Shown: positions 1-15,500, counted from the first letter of the stretch. The stretch is 64,000 nucleotides of DNA from Phoronis australis (GCA_002633005.1 NMRA01000034.1:1427540-1491539); one strand, 5' to 3'. Notes: generated from the letters alone by a model not told the origin. A program made the numbers and translations.

Positions 1-491
1 CATGATGAAAAGTGGTGAATTCATTTGCCTGTTTTCTAAACAAAATGTAATTTCTTGCAATATTTGTTTTCAAAACTCCACTCTCGACATCTTGACAACA
101 TTTTTCGAAGCTTCAATGAACCAATCACGAAAGAAAAAGCCCGATATTACTCAGGATATATCGTATTGGTCAGATCTTGCGCTGTCACCTATTTCCACAA
201 TTTGTTGTAGTTTTCAGCCACAATGTTTGCAGATCTGGAGCTTCAAAATACCGGTCATACTAAAGATATTTTTTAAACTTCAGATGATTTTTGGAAGAGA
301 AATAAAAACTCAAAATCATTAACACTTCAAAATATGTACAAAGTGATTTTTACACCTTAAAAGTACCATAAATAATGCAGAATACTAGTTGGCAGTCCTA
401 CAACTGGTCTCACAAGAAATTCCAACATCAGGGACACTCATCAAAATAAAGTGTCATAATCTTTAGTCAGTTCATTTTGCAGTTATCTTAC
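1..491. other. intron of KNDC1 running off the left edge
   Basis: AT-rich sequence with no exon-like stretch. The short plus-strand ORF at its start has no family resemblance and no splice context. Confidence 0.6.
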
Positions 492-592
492 CTCTGTCCG
501 GGTGTCGACATCACTGTGTCAGCAAGAGACACACCAATACCTTGGGCTTGAGAGTTCATAAAGTGCACAGGGTGACACCGACTGAAGAACTC
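492..592 (-). CDS. KNDC1: KNDC1 exon 19: RasGEF domain, second segment
   Basis: 101 nt: EFFSRCHPVHFMNSQAQGIG then VSLADTVMSTPGQ, ending with two bases of a split codon (AG|GTAAGA). The HPVHF block continues the RasGEF domain. The catalytic helical hairpin must be encoded left of position 1. Confidence 0.92.
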
Positions 593-3500
593 CTGCCAAG
601 ATAAAAACTCATCATAGCATTAATAATTCACTGATTTGTACTCATCTGGAACCCATGACTAAATAGATTGCAGTCATCTCTCCCAGAGAAAATGGCAGTA
701 GAATACAGTCTGGTGATCATTAGTTTTGACCATTCAATATTTCTGAGAGGTAACACACCATTTCATAAACATGCCCTTTAAGCCACATTTCATCATCACA
801 ACCCTACTCCTTATATCCACATTCTTTCAGTCCCAGCTTCTACTGTGAGTTTGTGATGCAGTTTAATTAGATTATAAGCCTACTTTCCAATGAATTGCTC
901 AAGACTTTAAGTTTATTTTTTTGTTGACAAAATTGCTGTCAATTTTGAAAATTCAAAAACCCACATTAGCCTAATTTTTATTCCTCTATTCAAATTTTAT
1001 GGTTTCCATGTCCCAAAAAGAAAACGGAAACTAAAGCCAGGGCATTTACAAACCTTCTATTTAGATCTGATAAGAAACAGCTAATTACTCTCACTATGTG
1101 ACCTATTGAATGAAGTCACATCTGCATACTGAAGCCTTGTCAGTCGGTTACACTGGGACAACACCATCTACACACTTAACACATTAGCATACTGAAACCT
1201 CGTCAGTCAGTCACATTGGGTCAATACTATCAACAAACTTAACACATCAGCATACTGGAACACCATTAGTCAAGTCACATTTGTTCAAACTCCTCATGAC
1301 ATCACAATGTCAACCCAATGCAAAGTTACAGTAGTTTGAGAATGGCTGCTGAAGAAAGTAGGCAAAAACGTTCACAAGTACAAGGAATTTCCATTTGCGC
1401 GAAAAAGAACTAACTTGTTTCTGTTACTGATGAGGTATATCTAAGGAATAACGCATATTCTACATTTCATCAAACTATCAAATTCCTATGTACACAGTTC
1501 ATGTTATTATTTTTACACTTAAGTACTGCTTGAAACTAATGACTGTGCAGATATGATTCATAAAAAATCTCTATTGTTGTATGGATATCACAAATTGTTG
1601 TAAATTGTTCCACAGTATGGTAGATGGAAAATTAAAGGTAGCAGCCTTCAGGTACACGGACAACCATGAATTCACAGGTTTTACCAATGACACATGAGCT
1701 GATGTTTCAATACATGATCAAGTGATGATAGATACTGACTGTTCAAGACAAATCAAAGTATTCTGAATATGAATTAATGAGAATACCACATATATTTTAA
1801 GCCAGTGTTTCAGGTCAATAGCTCAAATGGAAAGGTGAAAACAGATGAAGGATAAAGATAATGTACTTTGCTTTTTCAGTATGGCTACTCAAATATTTAC
1901 TAATCTATACACCTATTGCAGGTGAAACCACAACAGAGTGAAGACTAAAAAATCACTTGTAAGAGAAGCCAAATGGGGATTTATTCAATAATAGTCTAAT
2001 TTTCAACTAAACTTACTTGTTCTATAATAGTCAGCTGTTCTGCCAGCGTCTGAGATGTGTAGTCAGCCAAAGTGAATGTATCTTCCTTACGAGCCACTGT
2101 AGGGAAGTAGACATCACCATCGTCATTCTTCTGTTTTTTTTGTAGACACGAGGCCAGACCTTTCTTTTTGAGAACTGATGGTTTGGTTGAAATATTGAGC
2201 GCTGCTTTGATGGTACCCCACTGTAAAAACAACAGCTTGTTTTAAAGATAAAATGTCAGCCAAGCTACAAATTTCCATCAAATGTATTCAACAGAACCAT
2301 CTTAGATGAGCTTGATTCTAACTTCATAAAAACTGGTCTCCAGTAGTCCAAGATTAGCTGAAGACATAACAATACAAGCCATCACATCAAAGCAGTACAT
2401 CACAAAGTATATTCAGTTTTGCTGTTTTGTTTTGCAATAATCACAGGAATCACAAATAAGAGCTGACCAAGATGTTGGGTCTGCAAATGGCTTATTGTCA
2501 GCCAAGAGTCTGAATTTAAGTTGACACTGCAGTCGACAGTGTGATTAACTGCCGAACTGCTAAAACTTAGCAGACCAGCTGGCTATTTTTTGACGACTTG
2601 TGCTCTTTCAGAGTCCTAATTTCAGATTCCTAACTTGGGTCATAATCCACATATTATACATGTAGAGATTTTGTGATCACTACGCCCACTTCTCACGAGA
2701 AGAACACTTTCATTTCAGTACAGCTGAGCATCTATTTTGTAACCTGTAAAGATATCAAAACAGTGCAGCATGATTTAAAAATCATTGAGCAGCAATGGAT
2801 AGTTCCGACATGTCAATCAAGCTAGTAACTCCAGCCAGGTTGGTGGCGAGAACATGGTAGACATTACAAAAGTCTGCCATCTTTGTCCCACAAACATGGT
2901 TGTGAACAAAAGAATCAAGGCAGCACTTGCAATGCAGACCAACGCGAACCCAGAATTTAATACTAGACCATCACTGGACACTAAAATAACTTTCAAATGT
3001 AGCAGAATTGTGTGGAAGAAATTTTTCCCCATCATCCATTATTGCTATGAAATAGAGAAACTGGAGAACCTTATCTTGTTGCTGAAGATAGGAGTACTGT
3101 GCAAGATAGCTGAACCTACGTGAACTATTTGGATATTTGATAACATTATCTGCCACTAATATGGCACCATGTGGACCCACAAATAGGAATAGAAATGCAC
3201 GGTCACATCAGATGTTAAACATTTTTCAGGACTCAGACTTTTTTCCAATTGAGTATTTGGATTTAGAAGGTGTGCTCCAACAACAGTTGCACCCATGGTA
3301 TGGTCCCATGGACTTGGGAAGGATTAGGATTGACCATGTTCATGCCAAGTTTATGGTAATAATCTTCAAAGTGCTTAACAATTTACAGCACTATGAAAAG
3401 TGGCCAGATTACTATCATTGTTTTGAATTTTGGTAACTATTTTTAGACTGAGCCCCGAACGCCAAAATGACATCATAACAAAATAAAATTTAAATCCTGG

Positions 3501-6500
3501 TTAGTCAGTAGGGTGGCGTGATTTATGAAAGGCTTCAAAGGCTTGGCAATATGAACTCTGCGGTGTAAAACAATTCGTTTGCATCTCCAGTACCCATTTT
3601 AATAATGTAGGTCGAGATGGCAACAGTTTCAGTGAAATACAAAAATCAAAAGGACATCGTAGAGAATCACTTGCCNGTGACAATTTCGTGTTGATCGAAC
3701 CAAAGTAATCGATAGCATAGTCAAACAAAAATGCACGACAAAGCAAGACTTGGAGAAATTTCATTTCGCCAAGTAAAAACAAAAGCTGTCACAAGGGCAT
3801 ATAGTGGTATTTGGATCCATCGCCGTCAACGTCTGCTAACAAATTCATAAAATATAACAGATTGAAGGTCCTGCAAAGGGATTTACGTGATACAGCCATG
3901 AACACAAAAAACGAAGTTGCAACTGGCGGGTATCACAGTAGTCAGGCCAGTCAAAATTTAACGTCCACTCTACCTTTCTAAGTATTAATAAGCGGTTTGG
4001 TGGATAGAGACGAATGCCAAAAACAGTAATAATGGCCACTACGAGGTACAGAATCCACCAAATTCTTCCAAAAACAGGAAGACATCATCGTTTCCATACT
4101 TTAGTAGATACCTATTTCCTGAATTTTATGAAAATTCGTCAAGGATTTATGAAGATACAGATGCAAACATGAGCATTCAAATTGTCACCAGGGGGCATAG
4201 TAGTACTCGGATTTGTTCAAAAATTTGTTCTTGCCACCTCATTTATGACAGAAACATTTACTCCATCAGTGGTTTTGGTTAAACAGCAAGAGCTAGATGC
4301 CAGATGGAATAATGCCCGTATGGACAGGGATGACAGCAAAATGCGGCCACACACACATGCTATATAATCAAAAAGCTACCAAAAGCTATTAAGTGCAGAA
4401 ACAAATTTAATTGATGTAACCATTCATACACTCATCAACCTGTCTGTTTCTGTGAAATAGTAACATTCAGCCAGCAACAGTTTACCTGTTCCTGCAAGAA
4501 ATTGTAGAGTGAGTCCCACAGTTCAGGGTCGTGTTTGAAATCGACGCTGAAGTACCCCTCCAACCAGACTTGAATTAGGTCAATTGAGCGCACGAGCACA
4601 CAACGATGAATATCAGTAAGTGAGTCACCACTGAAACACAGCAACAATAGTGCTACAAACATCGGACTAAAATCTTAATACTTGCAGCCATTTTATGACT
4701 TTCAACTACATACTAACTCTCAAATAAACAGTAGGGAGTTTTAAGTCCAGTAAACATCACCATGTGGAGAATTTCATCTCAGAGCTGAGCCAAAATCACG
4801 CAATTCATTTACTTTAGTGTAACAAACAAACAGTACTTATTTAATGAGCAATAGTCTGACATAACGTGCACACATTTTGAGAACCAGTTGATACCCGTTA
4901 TTCAGTGGAGAAAACTGGTTCAATCTAAAAAATAATGTGGACACGTTACTTCACACTATTACCCCATATTTGTCTACTGAAAGTAAGGAGAGAGACATTT
5001 TAGTGAAAATTTCTCGTAGTTTGGCCGAGAAGTGTTCCTCATTGTTACTCCTATACACAAGTTAAAATGCTCACGGACCTGTTAACTACATTTCATAGGA
5101 AACAGCGTGAATGTAACAAAAGAGTAAGATCAAGATTCTTCGGTAGATCATGCAATAATTAATTTTCATTGGCTACCAAAGGTAATCGGCGAACACTTTG
5201 CCCACCTCGTGCGCATGCTGTGAGGATTTAAGCTTGTGATGTGAAAGACATCAACAAGTGAGTCATTGGCCTCACCGTATAGCAAGGCAAAATTCTAACA
5301 ATTGATTTTGCCTTAGACATGAACTTTGAGCTGAGATCATTTGCATTTATTTTGTATTTAGTAGCTCTCAGTCTGAGCTGGCCCTTAACATCATAGGCTG
5401 TTATCTTAAACGTGAAACACAACAAACATTGAGAAGTAACAGCCGGAAAACACTTCACAGTGGAATACTTCACATGTTCACACACATGTTCATGCACACG
5501 TTGACACACACACACGTGTTATGTGTGAACACATGCACACACACGTAGAAAATTCCAATAAAAATAACAATTTGAAATAAATTTTAAATATTTTTTTTCT
5601 TACAGAGAGACAATACATAAAATTTGCTAGAAGTCAGAAAGCCACAAAAGTGTGAGTTCAGTTTCCGAAACGCGGCCTAAATTTGAAACATTTATGATGC
5701 AGGTCTATGGATCACATTCATAGGTAAAAAATTAAGCACAGCATGAGTGATTAGGAAATTCCTGTACAAGTGTGGTCCACTGAAAGTGGTCTCAAACAGT
5801 CCTTTTCAATGCGTACATGCCATGAAATGATTCCCATTTCTAAACATGTCATCCAGTGTGTCAGAATGTAGAATGAGTTTCAAAAATTAATGTCATCAGT
5901 TTTGACTCGATAAAGTCCAACAACTGACGTGGTGTGGTGAAATACTGAAAACACTAGAACTGGCTGCGTTTATCACCTACCTATTAACAGCACTGCTGAG
6001 TTTACCAGCGATAAAATCTAGCAGCTGACGTGGTGTGGTGAAGTAGCGAAAACAGTAGAAAAACTGATGGATGAAGCCGTCAGTTATTGCATTTCTGTAA
6101 AGAGAAGACGGAACAATGCACAGCGTTGATATGCGCTTCAATAGTGCGTCGCAAATAAAATCCACACAATAAGAGACTCCGGGTACAAACTTCCAGGCAA
6201 TAGCCACTTACAGGGGTCCCACATTTTGAGAACCAGCTTTCTCCAATGAATAACGAGTTCATGAGACCAGGGGCACATGTCTAAACACAATACTTACCTG
6301 GTACATAAGTAGGATATGAGACCAGGGGGCATCTCTAAACCCAATACTTACCTGGCATATAAGTAAGACATGAGACCAGGGGCACATGTCTAAACCCAAT
6401 ACTTACCTGGCATATAAGTAGGACATGAGATCAGGGGCGCATGTCTAAACCCAATGATTACCTGGCATATAAGTAGGACATGAGACCAAGGGCCGTGCCA

Positions 6501-9500
6501 GCATGTAGCACAATAGTGTCTGTTCCTGCTACACGGTTGAAGACTGTGTGAAACTGTAGCAGGGGGTTGTCAGAGACAACAGCCAGATGGAGTGGTTGAT
6601 TGGCTTGGAGCTTGGCAAATGAGTAGAGTAGGTCATGGCTGAGAGACCACTGTTCTGCATATAACATCTGTTTGGAAACAAAGAACAAACAAGTAAAAGA
6701 ATCGTGCTGCAAACATAGCATTCTAAGAGATTACATCAAGAATGCTCAATGAGAGCACACCTGTCATATCACATAAGTTTGATTTCACAATGCAATAACA
6801 GACTTAATACATTTAAATGTTGAATCTTTTGTTAATTTTCCGATTAGGTTTTCTTGAAGTCGAGATATCAAGCTCAAATGAAGAATGGACATTCTTCAAC
6901 CACCGAAATGTTCATAATGGTATTTTAATTGTAAAACAAACCTGGGTACTTCAGGGAGTATACACTGCTATCACTGGCTCTGTTTCTGTCCACAAAAAGG
7001 TAACTCTTATCTTAACACTATCAGATTAAAATACAAAAAAGATTGATCAAGCAGGAAGACTACTTGCGAGTTTCTGACTGTTCAGAGTTGCCCGCCTGCC
7101 AACTCCAGAGGGTCCATCACGACCATATAATATTATTTTCAAAGACAATGTACATTCATTATTTGATCAGGATACACCAGTAACTTGGGGAAGAGTTTTA
7201 AGTTTGATCTATAGCTTTGTACAGCACTGCTTAGCACCACTACAATGACAAGATAAAGTATGCGTAGGGATAAATTACCTCCAGGTGTCGCTTTGCAGAT
7301 GCCAGAAACATGAGTTTTGTTGCCATTTCCCTGATCTGATTGGATACCTTAGCCAACATCCCTCTCTGGTCAGTGTTGGCTAAAATAACATTTTAACAGT
7401 TAATTAGTTTATATAATAGACAAAAATAAGACTTAATAAATAGGAAAACAATAATCATTGCACTATTATTACAGTTTACTTAAGAAAGAAGAATGAAATA
7501 ATTCATTAGACCCCTTTATGTTCAATAGGACAGCACCAAGACTATTTATTACCACATCACATGTCAATAGGACACAGAATATTTAGTATTTATAGACAAC
7601 TTATGTCAAATGGGTCAGCAATAAGATTAAAAGTACACCACTAGTATGAACTTGTGATTCCCCAAAAATAAGTCACATATTGAAATATCAGGTCAGCTAC
7701 AAATAACACAAAAGCAACACAGTGGGCATCGCACACACCGCAGAGGCAAGAGATGATCATTATTTAAAACAATTCACTATGGAGCATAGCTGGTGAACTA
7801 TAATTAATAATAGTCTCTAGGGTGCGCAAAGCAAATCAGAAAATGCTCTCCTCAACAGGAATACACTAACTTGGAACCTTTCATGACGATACATTAATCA
7901 TTTTGAAGGTTAAGGCAAACACAACCATAATGGTGAATAGGGTGCTCAACGTAGGTCAAGTGCAACTATGATCATAGTAACTTATTTTCCAAATTTGAAG
8001 AACATCCATGAAGGAGCTTGGTAGATATCAAAAGGCAATTGCAAAGAAAAACAAAACTGCCACTAAGTGACTCTGCAATATTTGGGATTTGTCTCAAAAA
8101 CCAGGTCACTAGTACTTTCTGAATAGACAGCACGCCAAATTTCATGAAGATTTTTCAAGGAACGTGCAGTGAGCCANGTCAGCTACAAATAAAACAAAAG
8201 CAACACAGTGGGCATCGCACACACCGCAGAGGCAAGAGATGATCATTATTTAAAACAATTCACTATGGAGCATAGCTGGTGAACTATTATAATTAATAAT
8301 AGTCTCTAGGGTGCGCAAAGCAAATCAGAAAATGCTCTCCTCAACAGGAATACACTAACTTGGAACCTTTCATGACGATACATCAATCATTTTGAAGGTT
8401 AAGGCAAACACAACCATAATGGTGAATAGGGTGCTCAACGTAGGTCAAGTGCAACTATGATCATAGTAACTTATTTTCCAAATTTGAAGAACATCCATGA
8501 AGGAGCTTGGTAGATATCAAAAGGCAATTGCAAAGAAAAACAAAACTGCCACTAAGTGACTCTGCAATATTTGGGATTTGTCTCAAAAACCAGGTCACTA
8601 GTACTTTCTGAATAGACAGCACGCCAAATTTCATGAAGATTTTTCAAGGAACGTGCAGTGAGCCACAGGCAACAACATATTGCAAACAAAGGGCGTCACA
8701 GCAGTTGGACCTGTTCAAAAAACATCTGCCATGCATTTCCCAGTACAAAGTTCACATAGGCCAATAATCCTTAAAGCCCTTTGGCTGATTAGATAAGCAG
8801 ACTCCTAAAACTAGACTCAAAAACAGTAAATATGACCACCGGGTGACACACAATAAGTTGAATTCACAGGAAAATGGGAAGGTATTATCCTGTCTTTAAT
8901 AGAAGCCTATTTACCAGATCTTTCATGAAATATACAGAGGAAACTGTAAAATATTAAAATCATTACAAGGGGGTACACTGGTTATCAAATCCCCCGAAAG
9001 ATTCGTTCCTGTTGTCTCAAACATGACAAGATCATGAAATTTCATGGACATCCATGAACAGGGTTTGGCAGTGGATGCCACTGTATGGATGCCACACAGG
9101 GATGATGGCATAATGCACCTACATAATTATGTGGGCACATAGAACCAAATAAAATCCATAATTATTTACTGACCACTGACGATTATGAATAAGCTTGATA
9201 TTGTTTTTCAATCAAAATAGAAAAAACAACTTTGCCTGAAAACCATAATCCTCACTGGTCACCTAATTCCATGCGAATCAATACCAAAGTTGGAAGACAT
9301 TGATCTAAGCACAAAAATCTAAAACTGCCACCAGGGGGCATGGCAACACTTGGATTTGATCAAAGATTAACACCAACAATGAACTCTAGCAGCCACAGCA
9401 ACAGAACCTCAGGCAAAAGAAGGGAAATGAGATATTTTGTTATTCATCAAGATCATGCTGGGTGCATAACATGATGCACCTCAACAAGCCATCTTGTAGA

Positions 9501-12500
9501 GCCTGGTCTCAAGCAAAAGCAAATGGACAGCTGTTTCGAACATCTAAAATCCCCCATCAATATGAAAAATTTGACACCAATTTCACAGCGTTAAGTTGTC
9601 TAAATCATATGTTGGTTTTCATGATAGAATGTGAGCTTATAACTGGCTGAAGTGAAAACAAAGAGCAAAAGAAGAATAGCAGCATTAAATAGTATTAAGT
9701 TCAACCCACAACTACATTGCATAATGCAGAAATATCATTTTCATAACATATTCTGTTCCTGTATTGCCCAACACTCGCGAGCAATGTCTTATTAATTCTA
9801 ACAACCTTTGTGGGTGCGAAGACTTTCCAATAACTTCTTATAATACTTTTGCGTCTTCAATCTCTGCTTCTCTTCCATTGCCATCTGTTGATTGATTTCC
9901 CCGATTTTTGCCTCGATGTTTTCTTTCGTTTTGGCACCCTAAAATTGAAAGAATTCAATCATCCTATTTTCGATAAAACAATAATATGACGGCCAGTGAA
10001 GCCTTTATGCAGGCAAAAGGATGTACCATGCCTTATTCAACAAGAAATCTAGATTGGAAGAGCATACAGTCATTTCACCCTTGAGACAAAAATTGCAATA
10101 CCAACAAAGGTGAGAATTTTACTAGTGTTCAAATTATAAGAGAAAAACATCTGAAATAACAATGAATCACAGACTGAGGAAGACGACTGGCTCTGGGACA
10201 GAGCTTAGTCAAATGTGAATTTTATTTCTACAAATAACAAATTATTGTCCCGAATGAAAGATTTGCTTGAACATTCTGTTACCATTTTCTTCCTAATGTT
10301 CATTACGTTCGCAAACTTCAATTTCTCCACTTTCATCAACTCTGTCTGCCTGCACTGAGTTTCAGACTGCAGTACACTAGATAAAACATGTGTTGGAAAA
10401 ATCAGGCCACATAATATGACAGTGGGTTTGCCAACCCTCCAAAATGGAGGGGGGAGGCTCTAGGATTTTGAAGAATTCCACAACTCACAAACAGGTGTCA
10501 ATTCTCCCAATTTTGATGAAATTCCCCCGAGTTTGATGTAGAATCTCAGGGAAAGATCATACTGACTGTGTAATTTCACTTGTCATGAACGATTATTCAG
10601 TGTGCCTGGAGCAACTGTGTAGAAATTAATCGATCCATCAGCACACAAAGCATGCAGTGAGTGGTTAGTGCAAAATTCTAAGCATTCAGTTATGAGCCAT
10701 TCAACATTGAAGGCCTTACCTCCTGGGTTGATCTAGTTCAAACACTTGAAAATCTATACCAAATATGTATTAAGCTATATGTTTTCCTCTTTTCAGGTAA
10801 CAAATTACATACCTTTTTGAAGACAATATGCTCTCCAGTTGAGATCAGAAAATCATTAACAAAAAGTTCCTAGTACACCAGTTCATGAATGATTGCTTAT
10901 TGTCAGCCATGTTGTCTTTGAAAACATATTGAATTCACCTGAACTTAAAATCGTTATTTTGTTTGGCTCTTTTTGATAGCACTTTCATTCATTTTGGTTC
11001 TCTTTATACAAATTCAGTATTCTGACAAAAAGTAAAATAGCGACAAGTGGACGTCACAACATATGAAACTGTTTGGAAATCATCACCCATACTTTTCCCT
11101 TCAATTAGTTTGCCAGATAGAGAGGCAGATACCAAAAGCCACAATTGACAATTGACTCAAAATTAATAAAAATGGCCACTAGATGATACACAATATGCTG
11201 AATCCACACACACACAAATGGGACGATATCAACTCAAATATAAAGACAACAAAACTCTACTGTAGTTGGAATTGTCCCAAAATCCATGTCACTTGTGCTA
11301 TTCTCAATTATAGAAACTTATTTCTTGAAGATCCACCAAGGAACTTGGTAGATATCAAGCCACAGGTGAACAATGACAGTAGAAGGGACCATAGCAGATG
11401 GATCTGTCATCGATGGTGTACTTCCCGCAAGGAACACGCATGCAAGCGAGAGAGAGACAGACGCCAAAAACACAAAAAACAACACAAGCAATGCTACTGC
11501 CTTGACATGAAAACTTGGTGCATCGCAAATGAGAAGATGCAGCTGCAGTAGTCGAATCAAGCACAGAAACAAATGATGCCCACCCATTGTCATCCTATAC
11601 CACTGTGTCAAGTTTCATTAAAATCCGTCAATCAGTTCTTTAGATATCATCCGAAAATCCTTTTCACTCAAACAACACTTGAAAAGCCACTAGGAGATAC
11701 AGCACTGGTCAAATCCACCTGAAAATCAAATGGTGCTGGCACATTGACATCGTATAACTCTGTGTCAAGTTACATCAAAATCCGTCAGCTACTATATCAT
11801 CTGGAAACACCCTTCCTCCCAAACAACACTTGCAAGCCCCTTGCTGAGACCAAAGTGGCCACTACAGGGCACTGCAATTGTCAAATCTACAAGACTTTGT
11901 GAGTGAGAAAATTTAACGGTGTCAGCGCATTGATATCAAATGGCTATGAGTCAAGTTTCATCAATTGATTCTCTGGATATCATCTGGATACACTTTTCCC
12001 CAAAATGGCCACTAGGATACACTCCAGAGGTCAAATCCGCCGACAAATCAAATGGTGCTGGCGCATTGCCATTGTAAATCTCTGTGATAAGTTTCATTTG
12101 ATATCTGTCAATTGGTTCTCTAGATGTCATCAGGGAACGCTTTTCCCCACAAACCCATGAAAAGCCAATTGACGAGAACAAAATGGCCACTTAAGCTGCA
12201 GATGTCGAATAAGTCCAAAATTTTGAGGGTGCCAGTACATTGCCATGATTGCCATAATTTTAATTGAAATCTTTCAGTCAGTTCTCGAGATATCAACTGG
12301 AAAATGCTCTTAAACAAAATGACCACTAGGCGGTGCTGCAGTAGATGAATCCATCCAGAAATAAAATCGTACCGGCGCATTCTGATCATATACCTCTGTG
12401 TCAAGCTTCAATGAAATCTGAATCAGTTTTTGGTTATCATCCGTAAACGCTCTACCTCCAAACAACACTTAAAAAGCAAATTGTTGGGAACAAAATGGCC

Positions 12501-15500
12501 ACTAGGAGGTGCTGCAATGGTCGAATGGGCCCGAAAATGTAATGGTGTTGGAGCATTGATATCACATTACCTCTTTGTCAACCTTAATTGAAATTAGTTT
12601 TCTACATATAATCTGGAAACACTCATTGCACTATCACAGGTTCAGATGGCTTTGTATAATGCCCTACTTTAACTGACTCATAAGCAACCAGGACTCTAAC
12701 ACAAAAGCATCAACCAGTATCTTGAAATCATCTAATAGCCTAATATTAGGACTACACACTCTTTGGGGATAACTTTTTAATTGCCACATCTTTTCTAACA
12801 TGAACAAATTCATCACTGAACACTGGCATGCAGTTATGGAGACATCTCACACTTACAGATGCAACACTGGCCTCCTGTGGGATCAAATATGCCAATGAAA
12901 CGTCAAAGTAATCATTCCAATTTAGAAGCTACAGGAATACAGACCCCTGTCCTTCAAGCATTCACATCACCAATGTTCACAATTGACCCAATGAGGGTGA
13001 CCTGTATTGCAGTAAGACTCAACATTGCAACCTTTTCGCAGGTTGTTCTAAGTATCAACAAAAGCCAGTTGTCGACATTTGTTGTGTATACTCTATCACT
13101 ACGCTTTATGGTGTCATCTAGACACTACTTGTACACATGATGTTGCTGTGTATATCCTATCTGACCGTACAAATTACATTCACATTCTGTCTATGTTTGT
13201 CAACAAGTAGACCAGTAACGAGAGGTATGGTGTAGACAGCAGTTAAATACTAGAATCAAGGTGGACACAAAACACAAATTTCTCTTTATTAATAGTTTAG
13301 TTAGGTACAACAATGAAATTATGAATAACCATAAGAAATATGACAAAGAAAATGTTTCTAATCCGAACATGTAGCAAACCTGCACAAGTCAAAAATTCCT
13401 ACGTGTAGCAAATTATGCCCAGCAACACAGAACTTACCATCTGGTCTTCGAACTCTTTTACATTTGACTGTATAGGCTCCATGGTGTAAAAGACAGCATT
13501 ACCTTTGGCCATGGGCAGAGAATTCCGGCTCTCTGACCGCGTAGTCACATTGTCACTACTGTCACCTACATGACAATAAAGGAATGTCATTATTAGGACT
13601 GTTCATATCAGATCGCACAAAAAACATTCCTGAGGACCATCATATTAGAATGTTTCATGATACCAAATTGAGCACAACGTAGTCCTACAATACCAACATC
13701 AGGATTGTGCATGACCTAATCCTACATATAGAACTCTAGCCCTGGAATGCCAACTTCAATCTGGCACTGCTGAGATTGCTCCATGCATGCGTGGAATTTA
13801 CTTGCATTCGTTTGCGCTGGTGTGGGTTCTTGGTATCGTCTCCGTCGGCTGCCGTGGCTTTGCAAGCGAAAGAACGGCATAGTCAGAAACTGAAGCCGCA
13901 TTTGGCGAGTAGAGCAACAAAAACTGAAATCGCATTTGGTGAGTAAGCCTCGAGCTCAGGGCGCCAACAGCAATTTCAGCTGGCAAGATGCAAGCTGGTA
14001 CTCACCAAATCGATACCTGCTTCACATATAGGTGCAGTAATTAAACACAAACTGCTCAACCACAGTAATTTAGTGTCTTTAAAGTTTTGGTTAAAACCTG
14101 AGTATTAATCATACGCAAGATATCGCGTAAGCAGCAAAAATTTGCAAACATATCTTTTTAACAACAATCAAACTCAGTTGTAAATATTTATGGACTCTAC
14201 TCACCTGTGGAGAAGACACTCAGTTGACCAGACTGTGTACTGCTGAAAGACCGCATGCTGTCTTCTCTCCCAATACGTCTACTTAATCGATGATCTGTAG
14301 TAGAACTGGAGTCTGATTCATAGGTCACCATACTATCATTCAACCCAGTATTCTGACCATCTGGACTGCGAAGTCCATCTGACAACTTGGATGACTTTGT
14401 TCGCAACAAATCCATGCTATCAGTGTCACTGCCCGAACCTCGCACATGAATAACCTTTGTCCTTTGACCTGATATTGATGTTGTCCTTGGTAGGAAGTCA
14501 ATAGATGGCTTCTGGTCCAGTGCCGTCTGGCTCAGTGATTTACTGTTAAGGTCATTTTCTGGTATACGCATGCTGTGCAGCAGGTCGTGCATGGATGAAC
14601 TCTTTCCTTTGTCCAATGCACCCACTCTGCGCCGTCGGTGAGGACGAGTAATGATTTCGGCATCCGTGTCATCCGACGTGTCTTGAAGTAGAAACAAGTT
14701 TTTGAACAAAATAATTCCAATAACATTTTAGCATGACCAGCATCAGATGTTTTGCATTCGTGAAGGACAATTCAACTTGTTTACATTTAATAGTTAGTTT
14801 TGAACAGTCATGCAAAATTGACAACATTGAATAATGTTAGGCATTTGATCGTACACTGAACCTTGTGTCCCTGCTTCACCATTGTCCATGGAAAATGGTG
14901 GAAAATCTTCCATTTTGATGTTGCATTTGGTGAGTTGAAATATTGAAGTTTAAATTTTGGTTTGGTAAGACAGTGATGTTTAGGATATCAGCACCCACAA
15001 TGTGACGTCACATTTAGTAAGCTGGAGTTTGCTAAATCGGACGCTGCATGGAATCTTTCAGTTAATCCTCATGTCAAGAGGCCCTGGCCGCCAAATTGAC
15101 CGTTAAGTTAATTTTCTAAGTAGTTTCTTGTCATTGCCATTGCCATTATGGGAAGCATTTTTTATTTGTTTTCAAACAAAAAGAGGTATTGACATTCAAA
15201 TCTGAACATGGCGAGTTGTTCTAAAAACTTAAGATATTACCTCATCTTTTGATGAAAATGAGAAATTTTGAGATGTTTGTTGTATATGGACCAGTTTCCC
15301 ATAGTTAAAAGAACTTTCAATGAAAAAGTCATGTTCAAAGCACACATTAACATATGACTGTCACGTGACTATAAATGAAAGCTGACATTTTAATACAGAA
15401 TATTCAGTCAGGATTTGGGAAATCCTTACTTTCATATGTTGAGTTTTAACTAACTAAGCCGTTTCACATTGCATCAAAAAGCCATCAAGCACCCCTACAG

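Noticed and set aside
11183-11611. 122- and 97-codon ORFs on opposite strands
   Set aside because: Lie in the modular repeat array; not preserved between units.
13798-13986. Possible gene in GC-richer patch of intron 11
   Set aside because: 62-codon ORF only; the patch is explained by a short imperfect direct repeat.
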